The notes under the pieces are model-generated. The model was not told where the DNA came from and made no database searches. It worked only from the letters and a program-made list of their open reading frames with translations. A stretch of DNA of 64,000 bases from Bradyrhizobium centrolobii. GTDB lineage: Bacteria; Pseudomonadota; Alphaproteobacteria; Rhizobiales; Xanthobacteraceae. The stretch covers positions 1-64,000 of the forward strand of contig NZ_LUUB01000097.1 of NCBI RefSeq assembly GCF_001641635.1. The letters are read 5' to 3'. The position numbers were made by a program, and so were the translations under genes. Of the stretch, positions 25,935 to 34,141 are shown one piece after another; the stretch's first letter is position 1; each line of letters begins with the position of its first letter.

Positions 25935-27293
25935 TCACACCATCATCATGACGGGGTTTTCGATGAGCTGCTTGAACGCGCCGATCAGCTCGGCGCCGAG
26001 CGCGCCGTCGATGGCACGGTGATCGCAGGACAAGGTCACGCTCATCATCTGCGCGATCTCGATCTTGCCGCCGCGCACGACCGGCCGCTCCTCGCTGGTG
26101 CCGACCGCGAGGATGGTCGCGTGCGGCGGGTTGATCACCGCGGTGAAGTGGTTGATGCCGTACATGCCGAGGTTGGAGACGGCCGTGGTGCCGCCCTGGT
26201 ATTCCTCGGGCTTGAGCTTGCGCGAGCGTGCGCGCGCGGCAAAATCCTTCATCTCGTTGGAGATCGTCGAGAGCGTCTTGGTCTCCGCCTTGCGGATGAT
26301 CGGCGTGATCAGGCCGCCGGGCATCGCAACGGCAACGCCGACGTCGGAATGGTGGTGCTTGACCATGCCGGACTCGGTCCAGCTCACATTGCAGTTCGGG
26401 ATCTTCTGCAGCGCGACCGCCATCGCCTTGATGACGAAGTCGTTGACCGAAATCTTGTAGAGCGGCTTCTTCTCCTTGTCCTTCGGAGCTGCGGCGTTGA
26501 TCTCCTCGCGGGCGACGAGCAGCTTGCCGATGTCGCAGTCGATGGTGAGGTAGAAGTGCGGGACGTTCTGGATCGACGCAGTCAGGCGCTGCGCGATGGT
26601 GCGGCGCATGCCGTCATGCGGGATGATGTCGTAGGAGCCGGGCTCGAACAGCGCCAGGATCTGCTTGTCCGACATGGTCGGCGCGATCAAGGGACCGGCG
26701 GACGGCGCGGCCGCCGGCGCCTTGAGGCCCTTGCCGGACTTGGCCTCTTCGACGTCGCGCGCGACCACGCGGCCGTGCGGGCCGGTGCCCGTGACCATCG
26801 AAATCTCGATGCCGGCGTCCTTGGCAAGTCGCCGCGCCAGCGGCGAGGAGAACACGCGGCCGCCCTGGCCGTTGCCCTTCGCAGCCGGAGCCGCGGCCTG
26901 CGGCGCCGGTGCGGCGGCGGGCGGCGCAGCCTTTGGCGCGGCTGGAGCGGGCGCGGGAGCCGGCGCAGCGGCGGGCGCTTCCGCGGCTTTCGGCGGCGCA
27001 GCCGAAGCGCTGGGCTTGGCGGCGCCTGCGCTCGCGGCCTTCACGTCCTCGCCCTCGCCGGCGAGCACCGCGATGACGTCGTTGACCGCGACATCCTGCG
27101 TGCCCTCGGGCACCAGGATCTTGGCGATCGTGCCCTCGTCGATGGCCTCGACCTCCATGGTGGCCTTATCGGTCTCGATCTCGGCGATGACATCGCCGGA
27201 TTTGACCTTGTCGCCCTCTTTCTTCAGCCACTTGGCGAGGTTGCCCTTCTCCATCGTCGGCGAGAGAGCGGGCATCAGGATGTTGATGGGCAT
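25935..27293 (-). CDS. pdhC: Pyruvate dehydrogenase E2, dihydrolipoamide acetyltransferase
   Basis: A 452-residue E2 core subunit. The lipoyl domain (1-80) carries the lipoylated Lys in EIETDKATMEVEA. A long Ala/Pro linker (about 90-140) follows, then the E3-binding domain (SSPLARRLAKDAGIEISMV, TGPHGRVVARDVE). The acetyltransferase domain ends with the catalytic SCDHRAIDGALGAEL. All parts are intact. It transfers the acetyl group to CoA. The linker is the usual flexible type. Confidence 0.97.
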   Translation of the reverse strand: MPINILMPALSPTMEKGNLAKWLKKEGDKVKSGDVIAEIETDKATMEVEAIDEGTIAKILVPEGTQDVAVNDVIAVLAGEGEDVKAASAGAAKPSASAAPPKAAEAPAAAPAPAPAPAAPKAAPPAAAPAPQAAAPAAKGNGQGGRVFSSPLARRLAKDAGIEISMVTGTGPHGRVVARDVEEAKSGKGLKAPAAAPSAGPLIAPTMSDKQILALFEPGSYDIIPHDGMRRTIAQRLTASIQNVPHFYLTIDCDIGKLLVAREEINAAAPKDKEKKPLYKISVNDFVIKAMAVALQKIPNCNVSWTESGMVKHHHSDVGVAVAMPGGLITPIIRKAETKTLSTISNEMKDFAARARSRKLKPEEYQGGTTAVSNLGMYGINHFTAVINPPHATILAVGTSEERPVVRGGKIEIAQMMSVTLSCDHRAIDGALGAELIGAFKQLIENPVMMMV

Positions 27294-27356
27294 GCTGACC
27301 TCACGAAGAACTTCTCAAAACGTCGCCTTCCATGCGGAAGGACGAACAGACCAGGT

Positions 27357-27809
27357 TTAGTTGCCGATGTCGCCCTGCCACAGGCGCTCATTGGCGGGAT
27401 TGGAACGCCACGTCTTCATCATGGTGATGGAGCGGTCGTCGGCAAGATCGATCCAGGGGATGCTGAACTTGTCGAGGATGTCCTTGGAGCCCGGAAACGT
27501 GACGGACTCGCCGATCACCACCAGCGAGACCTTGAACAGGCCGAGCGCGCCGGCGCACATCGAGCATGGCGACAGCGTGGTGTACATGACGGTGTCGTGG
27601 AACGAGATGACGCCGGCGTCGCGCAGGCAGCTCATCTCGCCGTGCAGGATGACGTTCTTCTCCTGCACGCGGTTGTTGTGGCCGCGGGCGATGATTTTCT
27701 TCTCGCGCGTCAGCACGGCGCCGATCGGCAGGCCGCCCTGCGCGATCGAGGCCTCCGCCTCGCGGATCGCCTCCAGCATGAAATCGTAGTGATAGGCTTC
27801 GACCGCCAC
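27357..27809 (-). CDS. Cytidine/deoxycytidylate-type deaminase resembling yeast cytosine deaminase
   Basis: A 150-residue zinc deaminase. The catalytic His-x-Glu is in LHGEMSCLRDAG and the zinc Cys pair in TTLSPCSMCAGA, both intact. Several other stretches match yeast FCY1: GGLPIGAVL, GRGHNNRVQ-like RGHNNRVQEKN, VVIGESVTF and the terminal WQGDIGN (FCY1 ends in an acidic DIGE tail over the active site). This points to cytosine or a similar base as substrate rather than tRNA or dCMP. The GTG at 27809 lies 2 nt after the DUF5076 stop and gives a full domain. It is embedded in the PDH operon. Substrate is inferred. Confidence 0.8.
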   Translation of the reverse strand: MAVEAYHYDFMLEAIREAEASIAQGGLPIGAVLTREKKIIARGHNNRVQEKNVILHGEMSCLRDAGVISFHDTVMYTTLSPCSMCAGALGLFKVSLVVIGESVTFPGSKDILDKFSIPWIDLADDRSITMMKTWRSNPANERLWQGDIGN

Positions 27810-27811
27810 GC

Positions 27812-28117
27812 TCAGTGCCCCTTCTGCCCGCGAGGCGTCGTGGTGCCGAGATCGGTCGGCCGCTCGATCTCGGCCTGGAACATCTCGAGGATCCGGTCCA
27901 GCGCCTCTTCCTCGGTGTATTCGCTTTCGCGGGCATAGGCACGCGCGGCGTGGCGGGCGAGATCGACCAGTAGAAGGCCCCACATGTCGGGTTCTTCGAA
28001 GGCGCGTTGGAACGCCATCGACAGCCCGCCGTCCAGCACGAACACGCGCAGGATCTCGACCGCGTCCTCGCGGGCGATGACGTCGGGCGGCAGTGGCTGC
28101 TCCTTCGGGCCTGCCAT
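27812..28117 (-). CDS. DUF5076 domain protein
   Basis: A 101-residue soluble protein (AREDAVEILRVFVLDGGLSM, AFEEPDMWGLLLVDLARHAA, a TEEEALDRILEMF helix). It corresponds to DUF5076, a small family often found next to pyruvate dehydrogenase genes in Bradyrhizobium-like genomes. It starts 3 nt after the pdhB stop. Constant linkage suggests a regulatory or assembly role for PDH, which is unproven. Confidence 0.8.
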   Translation of the reverse strand: MAGPKEQPLPPDVIAREDAVEILRVFVLDGGLSMAFQRAFEEPDMWGLLLVDLARHAARAYARESEYTEEEALDRILEMFQAEIERPTDLGTTTPRGQKGH

Positions 28118-28120
28118 GGT

Positions 28121-29503
28121 CTACCTGTAGCAGACGGCTTTGGCTGCCTCGACGACTTCAGCCGCCGAGGGCAGCGCGAGCTTCTCCAGGTTCGCGGCAT
28201 AGGGCATCGGCACGTCCTTGCCGGAGACGCGCGTCACCGGCGCGTCGAGATAATCGAAGGCATGCTCCATGATGCGGGCGGCGATCTCGGCGCCGACGCC
28301 GCTCTGCGCCCAGCCCTCCTCCACCGTGACGGCACGGCCGGTCTTCTTCACGGAGTTGACGATGGTCTCAGTGTCCATCGGACGCAGCGTGCGCAGGTCG
28401 ATGACCTCGGCCTCGATGCCCTCCTTGGCGAGTTCGTCGGCGGCCTTGAGCGCGTAGGTCATGCCGTTCGACCAGGAGATGATGGTGACGTGGCTGCCCG
28501 AACGCACGATGCGCGCCTTGCCGATCGGAATCACGTAGTCGTCGAGCTTCGGCACCTCGCCGGTATGGCCGTAGAGCACCTCGTTCTCGAGGAAGATCAC
28601 CGGATTGGGGTCGCGGATCGCCGCCTTGAGCAGGCCCTTGGCGTCGGCCGCCGAATACGGCGCGACCACCTTGAGGCCCGGGATGTGCGAGTACCAGGCG
28701 GAATAATCCTGGCTGTGCTGGGCCGCGACGCGGGCCGCCGCGCCGTTTGGTCCTCGGAATACGATCGAGCAGCCCATCTGGCCGCCTGACATATAGAGCG
28801 TCTTGGCGGCGGAGTTGATGATCTGGTCCATCGCCTGCATGGCGAAATTGAAGGTCATGAACTCGACGACCGGCTTGAGGCCGGCCATCGCGGCGCCGAT
28901 GCCGATGCCGGCAAAGCCGTGCTCGGTGATCGGGGTGTCGATGACGCGCTTGGCGCCGAACTCCTGGAGCAGGCCTTGGGTGACCTTGTAGGCGCCCTGA
29001 TATTCGGCGACCTCCTCGCCCATCACGAAGACGTCCGCATCGCGGCGCATCTCCTCGGCCATGGCATCGCGCAGCGCTTCGCGGATGGTTTGCGTTACCA
29101 TCTCGGTGCCGGCGGGCACTTCCAGATCGGGCTCGGCGACGGCCTGCGGCGCGGACGGCGCGGCGAATTTCGGCTGCGGCGCCTCGGCCTTCGCGGCGGC
29201 CGGCGGTGCTTCCGCAGCAGGCTTGGGCGCGGGCGCCTTCGCAAGATCAGCGGCGCTCTCGCCGTCGGCGAGGATCGTCGCGATCGGCGTGTTCACGGCG
29301 ACGTCAGCCGTGCCTTCGGGGATCAGGATCTTGCCGAGCGTCCCCTCATCGGTCGCCTCGACCTCCATGGTCGCCTTGTCGGTCTCGATCTCGGCGATCA
29401 CGTCACCCGACTTGATCTGCTCGCCCTCTTTTTTCAGCCACTTGGCGAGGTTGCCCTTTTCCATCGTGGGCGACAGCGCGGGCATCAGCACTTGAATTGG
29501 CAT
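28121..29503 (-). CDS. pdhB: Pyruvate dehydrogenase E1 beta with N-terminal lipoyl domain
   Basis: A 460-residue protein. Residues 1-80 form a lipoyl domain (MPIQVLMPALSPTMEKGNLA; lipoyl Lys in ETDKATMEVEA), joined by an Ala/Pro linker to the E1-beta domain from about residue 135 (TIREALRDAMAEEM, EYQGAYKVTQGL, PITEHGFAGIGIGAAM). E. coli PDH E1 is one chain, whereas alphaproteobacteria use alpha2beta2 with this fused lipoyl domain. With PdhA it decarboxylates pyruvate using thiamine diphosphate. Confidence 0.97.
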   Translation of the reverse strand: MPIQVLMPALSPTMEKGNLAKWLKKEGEQIKSGDVIAEIETDKATMEVEATDEGTLGKILIPEGTADVAVNTPIATILADGESAADLAKAPAPKPAAEAPPAAAKAEAPQPKFAAPSAPQAVAEPDLEVPAGTEMVTQTIREALRDAMAEEMRRDADVFVMGEEVAEYQGAYKVTQGLLQEFGAKRVIDTPITEHGFAGIGIGAAMAGLKPVVEFMTFNFAMQAMDQIINSAAKTLYMSGGQMGCSIVFRGPNGAAARVAAQHSQDYSAWYSHIPGLKVVAPYSAADAKGLLKAAIRDPNPVIFLENEVLYGHTGEVPKLDDYVIPIGKARIVRSGSHVTIISWSNGMTYALKAADELAKEGIEAEVIDLRTLRPMDTETIVNSVKKTGRAVTVEEGWAQSGVGAEIAARIMEHAFDYLDAPVTRVSGKDVPMPYAANLEKLALPSAAEVVEAAKAVCYR

Positions 29504-29532
29504 ATCGGCTCCAAAAGAAAGCTTGCGCGCGT

Positions 29533-30555
29533 TCAGCGGTAAACGTCGGTCCAGAGCTCGGAAGCATCCGGCTCGGGATCATGCTGGGCAAAGTCGGCGG
29601 ACGCATTCACGATGTCGCGAACCTCGGCGTCGATCGCCTTGAGATCCTGCTCGCTCACCTTGGCAGCCAGCAGGCGGTTGCGCACCTGCTCGATCGGGTC
29701 CTGGTCGTGGCGGACCTTCTCGACCTCCTCGCGCGTTCGGTACTTCGCGGGATCTGACATCGAGTGGCCGCGATAGCGGTAGGTCTGCATCTCCAGGATG
29801 ACCGGGCCCTTGCCGGCACGGCACCAGGCGACCGCCTCGTCGGCGGCAGCCTTCACAGCGCGGACGTCCATGCCATCGACCTGATGACCGGGGATGTTGA
29901 AGGAGAGGCCGCGCTTGGAAAAATCCTGCTGCGCCGAGGCCCGCGAGACCGACGTGCCCATGGCGTAGCGGTTGTTCTCGATGACGAAGATCACCGGCAG
30001 CTTCCAGAGCTCCGCCATGTTGAAGCTCTCATAGACCTGGCCCTGGTTCGCCGCACCGTCGCCGAAATAGGTGACGGCGACGTTGTCGTTGCCGCGATAG
30101 TGATTGGCGAAGGCGAGCCCCGCGCCAAGCGAGACCTGGGCGCCGACGATACCGTGGCCGCCGTAAAACTTCTTCTCCACGCTGAACATGTGCATGGAGC
30201 CGCCCTTGCCCTTGGAATAGCCGCCGCGGCGGCCGGTGAGCTCGGCCATGACGCCTTTGGCCTCCATGCCGGTGGCGAGCATGTGGCCGTGATCGCGGTA
30301 ACCGGTGATGACCTGATCGCCGTCCTTCAGCGCCATCTGCATGCCGACCACCACGGCCTCCTGGCCGATATAGAGATGGCAGAACCCGCCGATCGCACCC
30401 ATGCCATAGAGCTGGCCGGCCTTCTCCTCGAATCGCCGGATCAGGAGCATGTCGCGGAGCGCCTTGAGCTCCTGCTCCTTCGTGAATTCCGGGGGCGAAC
30501 CGCCGTTGGTCTTGTCCTGTGGAGTGCTTGCGGCGGCTTTCTTGGGTGCGGCCAT
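29533..30555 (-). CDS. pdhA: Pyruvate dehydrogenase E1 alpha
   Basis: A 340-residue E1-alpha subunit. It has a low-complexity Ala/Lys start (MAAPKKAAASTPQDK), LLIRRFEEKAGQLYGMGAIG, the GGSMHMFS and HGIVGAQVSLGAG segments, and the thiamine-diphosphate motif GDGAANQGQVYESFNMA. The loop YRYRGHSMSDPAKYRT follows, which in other E1 enzymes is phosphorylated or orders on TPP binding. It is the first gene of the operon pdhA-pdhB-DUF5076-deaminase-pdhC-micro-protein-lpdA. Confidence 0.97.
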   Translation of the reverse strand: MAAPKKAAASTPQDKTNGGSPPEFTKEQELKALRDMLLIRRFEEKAGQLYGMGAIGGFCHLYIGQEAVVVGMQMALKDGDQVITGYRDHGHMLATGMEAKGVMAELTGRRGGYSKGKGGSMHMFSVEKKFYGGHGIVGAQVSLGAGLAFANHYRGNDNVAVTYFGDGAANQGQVYESFNMAELWKLPVIFVIENNRYAMGTSVSRASAQQDFSKRGLSFNIPGHQVDGMDVRAVKAAADEAVAWCRAGKGPVILEMQTYRYRGHSMSDPAKYRTREEVEKVRHDQDPIEQVRNRLLAAKVSEQDLKAIDAEVRDIVNASADFAQHDPEPDASELWTDVYR

Positions 30556-30725
30556 GGGAATTCCGGGTCAGAGAGAACTTCAGCCCTCTCTAACCCAAGT
30601 CAAACGCGTGCGGAAGCGCTGCGGCGTCATGGCACGACTTTCATTATGCCGCACTGCAACGTGACCGAAATATTGCAAAATCTTTGGCGCCGATCAGGCA
30701 ACATTAGCTCTCCGCGAAGCCGGCC

Positions 30726-32123
30726 TCACCAGCCCAGCTCGCGCAGATAGGCTGCACGGGCGCCAACTCCGGTATGCGTGAAGTCGGTGAAGACCCCATC
30801 CACGCCGAGACGGAAGAATTTGAGATATTCCAGGCTTGGGTCGCCGTGATAGTCGGCAGCCAGATACTTCTTCTCGTTTCGGAAAGTGAAGACATGCACG
30901 AACAGGCCGAGCTTGTGCGCGTCGGCAACGAGGCTGGTTGCTTCCTGCGTCGAAGCCTCCGGCGTCGATCCCTTGTAGGGAGTGCCATCGGCGTTGCTGT
31001 CCTTCCACGGAGAAATCTTGAGTGGAACGATATAAGCCTTCCACGGCCCTATGCCGTCGGCATAGGTCTTGATCTCCGCAAGGCCTTCGGGAGTTAGCAT
31101 CGCATCGTACAAGCGCGCGTCACCCGAGACCGTCCAATCGAACGGACGCGAATTGGTGACGTTGTTGAGGACGACATTGCCGGTCTTGAAATCCACACCG
31201 TTGCCATCGATGAGCTGGACCTGACGTGTCTCCAGGCCATGGCTACGCATATATTTCAGGCTACCTGGCTCGAAGCTCTGAACAAGGATGGGGGCGTCCT
31301 TCGAGTTGAGGCCGTTGTCCTTGATGATCTTGATCAGAGCATCCTCGAGCGGGTGGCTGCCGGGCGCGCCACAGCCATTGGCAATCGCCTGGGCATTGTT
31401 CCAGGTCGGATTCTTGGTTTCCGGATAGACGGCGATGGGACGCCCCGTCTCCTTGCTCTTGGCCTTGGCGATGTCGATGATTTCCTGGAAACTGATGATC
31501 GGGAACTTGCCGTTGAAGACCTTCGGCCTTTCGTTGGCCGCATCATAGGTGGTGCCGGCGATCCAGTCCTTCAACTCGGCCATGGTGAAGTCGGAGATCG
31601 ACCAATCATTGGTGTGGTTTTCGCCGTCCACGATCAGCGATTTCAGCACCGATTTTGGGTCGGCCGGATCGGTGAGATCAGTGAGGTATTCAGCAGGCCC
31701 GCTGGTGGGAGATTGGGCCCACTTCACTTTGACGAGGACACCGGGCACCGTGCGCTTGCGGGCCGCAACCGCCGCATTGGTCTTCGCCACCTCGGCAACG
31801 TTGGTATTGTCGCTCAGCCAAGGGTTGTGACGTGCGACCAAGATACAATCCTTGGTCAGGTGCAGGTCCTCTTCGAGCGCGTCGGTTCCCAGCGCTGCGG
31901 CAAGGTCATACGATGCCTCGGTCTCTTCAGGCACCAGCCCCGGCACGCCGCGATGCCCGAGGATCAGGGGCGGCCTTCCATCAAGGGTCAGGAGATGCTT
32001 AGCGCCGGCTGGCGCCGAACCGGTCTGCGCGAAGGCCATCGATGGCGGGAGGAGCGCCAAAGCCGCCGCGCCGAACAGCATCGCTCCAACACGCACGTTC
32101 CGTCGTGAACGACTGTTCTTCAT
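30726..32123 (-). CDS. Secreted glycerophosphodiester phosphodiesterase (GlpQ-type)
   Basis: A 465-residue exported phosphodiesterase that would release glycerol-3-phosphate from phospholipid head groups. The signal peptide (VGAMLFGAAALALLPPSMAFA) fixes the start at 32123 over a longer in-frame extension. The GDPD motifs are LILGHRGVPGLVPEETEAS and EEDLHLTKDCILVARHNPWL; the usual 'HD' or 'HE' after the catalytic strand is HN here. The C-terminal GVDGVFTDFTHTG closes the TIM barrel. It stands alone between pdhA and an aldehyde dehydrogenase. Confidence 0.88.
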   Translation of the reverse strand: MKNSRSRRNVRVGAMLFGAAALALLPPSMAFAQTGSAPAGAKHLLTLDGRPPLILGHRGVPGLVPEETEASYDLAAALGTDALEEDLHLTKDCILVARHNPWLSDNTNVAEVAKTNAAVAARKRTVPGVLVKVKWAQSPTSGPAEYLTDLTDPADPKSVLKSLIVDGENHTNDWSISDFTMAELKDWIAGTTYDAANERPKVFNGKFPIISFQEIIDIAKAKSKETGRPIAVYPETKNPTWNNAQAIANGCGAPGSHPLEDALIKIIKDNGLNSKDAPILVQSFEPGSLKYMRSHGLETRQVQLIDGNGVDFKTGNVVLNNVTNSRPFDWTVSGDARLYDAMLTPEGLAEIKTYADGIGPWKAYIVPLKISPWKDSNADGTPYKGSTPEASTQEATSLVADAHKLGLFVHVFTFRNEKKYLAADYHGDPSLEYLKFFRLGVDGVFTDFTHTGVGARAAYLRELGW

Positions 32124-32301
32124 GGCCAAGCCTTTCGTCTTTTGCCTGGCATCGCTTCGAATGCCACGGCGCTCTCGTCGTCTTGTCTCAATTCTCTGAC
32201 AGACGGATGACGGGGGCTGGGTAGACAAAGCTCCCGGGATGCACGGTGCGGATTGGCAACCGCATCCGGAGGCGTGCGCGCCTTGTCGCATTGTTCGGAA
32301 C

Positions 32302-32326
32302 GGGCGGCGCCGAAACGGCGCCGCCC
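32302..32326 (-). terminator. Hairpin terminator downstream of the aldehyde dehydrogenase gene
   Basis: GGGCGGCGCCG-AAA-CGGCGCCGCCC is a perfect 11-bp stem with a 3-nt loop, 10 nt past the aldehyde dehydrogenase stop. There is no long U tract, so termination may be Rho-assisted. Confidence 0.6.
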
Positions 32327-32336
32327 TCTCCGCCGA

Positions 32337-33854
32337 TCAGAAGAAGCCGAGCTTCTTCGGGCTGTAGCTGACCAGGAGGTTCTTGGTCTGCTGGTAGTGA
32401 TCGAGCATCATCTTGTGGGTCTCGCGCCCGACTCCCGACTGCTTGTAGCCGCCGAACGCTGCGTGCGCAGGATAGGCGTGATAGCAGTTGGTCCAGACCC
32501 GGCCGGCCTGGATCGCGCGGCCGAAGCGGTAGCAGCGGTTGGCGTCGCGGCTCCAGACGCCGGCCCCGAGGCCATAGAGCGTGTCATTGGCGATCGCGAG
32601 TGCCTCGTCATCGGTCTTGAAGGTCGCGACCGAGACGACGGGCCCAAAAATCTCCTCCTGAAAGATGCGCATCTTGTTGTGGCCCTGGAAAACGGTCGGC
32701 TGGACATAGAAGCCGCCGGCGAGATCGCCGGCCAGGCTGGCGCGCCCGCCGCCGGCCAGAACCTTCGCCCCCTCCTTCCTGCCGATGTCGATATAGGAGA
32801 GAATTTTCTCCAGCTGCTCGCGCGAAGCCTGGGCGCCGATCATGGTGTCGGCCTCACGCGGATCGCCCTGCTTGATATCCGCGACGCGCTTGAGCGCCCG
32901 CTCCATGAAGCGATCGTAGATGTCCTCATGGACCAGCGCGCGGCTCGGACAGGTGCAGACCTCGCCCTGGTTGAGCGCGAACATGACGAAGCCTTCGATC
33001 GCCTTGTCGAAGAAGTCGTCGTCCTCAGCAGTGACGTCCTTGAAGAAGATGTTCGGCGACTTGCCGCCGAGCTCGAGCGTGACGGGAATGAGGTTCTGGC
33101 TGGCATATTGCATGATCAGCCGGCCCGTTGTGGTCTCGCCGGTGAAGGCGATCTTTGCGATCCGCGGGCTCGAGGCGAGCGGCTTGCCGGCCTCGAGGCC
33201 AAAGCCGTTGACGATGTTGAGGACGCCGGGCGGCAAGAGGTCGCCGACGATCTCGGCCCAGACCATGATCGAGGCCGGCGTCTGCTCGGCGGGCTTGAGC
33301 ACCACGCAATTGCCGGCGGCGAGCGCCGGCGCAAGTTTCCAGCACGCCATCAGCAGCGGGAAATTCCACGGAATGATCTGGCCGACGACGCCGAGCGGCT
33401 CGTGGAAATGGTAGGCGATGGTGTCGTGATCGATCTCGCCGATCGAGCCTTCCTGGGCGCGCACCACGCCGGCAAAATAGCGGAAGTGATCGATTGCGAG
33501 CGGCAGGTCGGCGGCGCGCGTCTCGCGGATCGGCTTGCCGTTGTCCCAGGTCTCGGCGATCGCAAGGCGCTCGAGATTCTCTTCCATGCGGTCGGCGATC
33601 TTGTTCAGGATCGCGGCACGCTCGGCGACGCTGGTGCCTCCCCAGGCGGCCTTGGCGGAGTGCGCGGCATCGAGGGCAGCCTCGACGTCCTGATGGTCGG
33701 AGCGCGCGATCTTGCAGACGATCTGGCCGTTCACCGGCGAGGCATTGTCGAAATAGCGGCCCGAGATCGGCGCGACGAATTTGCCGCCGATGAAATTGTC
33801 ATAGCGTGCGGCGAAGGGAACATTGGTGACGCTGAGGAATTCAACCTTGTTCAT
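32337..33854 (-). CDS. NAD-dependent aldehyde dehydrogenase, acetaldehyde/ExaC type
   Basis: A 505-residue aldehyde dehydrogenase. The cofactor loop is GQIIPWNFPLLMACWKLAPA, the Glu general base is in VTLELGGKSPNIFF, and the nucleophile lies in NQGEVCTCPSRALVHE. This 'CTCPSR' form marks the acetaldehyde/ExaC-AldA branch. The C-terminus (GYKQSGVGRETHKMMLDHYQ) is also typical. It likely oxidises acetaldehyde or other short aldehydes from alcohol breakdown. The AcoR-like regulator 287 bp upstream in the same direction is its likely controller. Confidence 0.93.
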   Translation of the reverse strand: MNKVEFLSVTNVPFAARYDNFIGGKFVAPISGRYFDNASPVNGQIVCKIARSDHQDVEAALDAAHSAKAAWGGTSVAERAAILNKIADRMEENLERLAIAETWDNGKPIRETRAADLPLAIDHFRYFAGVVRAQEGSIGEIDHDTIAYHFHEPLGVVGQIIPWNFPLLMACWKLAPALAAGNCVVLKPAEQTPASIMVWAEIVGDLLPPGVLNIVNGFGLEAGKPLASSPRIAKIAFTGETTTGRLIMQYASQNLIPVTLELGGKSPNIFFKDVTAEDDDFFDKAIEGFVMFALNQGEVCTCPSRALVHEDIYDRFMERALKRVADIKQGDPREADTMIGAQASREQLEKILSYIDIGRKEGAKVLAGGGRASLAGDLAGGFYVQPTVFQGHNKMRIFQEEIFGPVVSVATFKTDDEALAIANDTLYGLGAGVWSRDANRCYRFGRAIQAGRVWTNCYHAYPAHAAFGGYKQSGVGRETHKMMLDHYQQTKNLLVSYSPKKLGFF

Positions 33855-34042
33855 TGATCACTCCCGATGTTTGCTGTTTGCGCTATCCGTCGCGTGGTCA
33901 CGACTTGCGCCGACGATGTCGCGGGAGCGATTTCCTGTCAGCCCGGGCGGAAGCGATGGTCAGACCGACCTGTCGCAGTTCTGCGACACTCGTTCGGGCC
34001 ACACTGAAGGTCCTCATCGTGAGGGGCGCGCTTGCGCCCCGT

Positions 34043-34122
34043 CGTCATTGCGAGCGCAGCGAAGCAATCCAGAGTCCCTCCGCGGAAAGATTCTGGATTG
34101 CTTCGCTACGCTCGCAATGACG
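34043..34122. repeat. 80-bp intergenic palindrome, Bradyrhizobium type
   Basis: Two 31-bp arms (CGTCATTGCGAGCGCAGCG... and ...CTACGCTCGCAATGACG) pair with one mismatch around an 18-bp loop. The sequence 'GTCATTGCGAGCG-AGCGAAGCAATCCAG' is a repeat family seen throughout Bradyrhizobium genomes. It lies 19 bp downstream of the AcoR-like gene's stop, where it may also act as a terminator. Confidence 0.85.
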
Positions 34123-34141
34123 ACGAGGGAACAGCGAACGC

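Noticed and set aside
26880..27050. Ala/Pro-rich tract as a possible tandem repeat
   Set aside because: It is the normal flexible linker between the lipoyl and E3-binding domains of E2.
32253..33857. 534-codon plus-strand open frame
   Set aside because: It is the antisense of the aldehyde dehydrogenase gene, which has full catalytic motifs.
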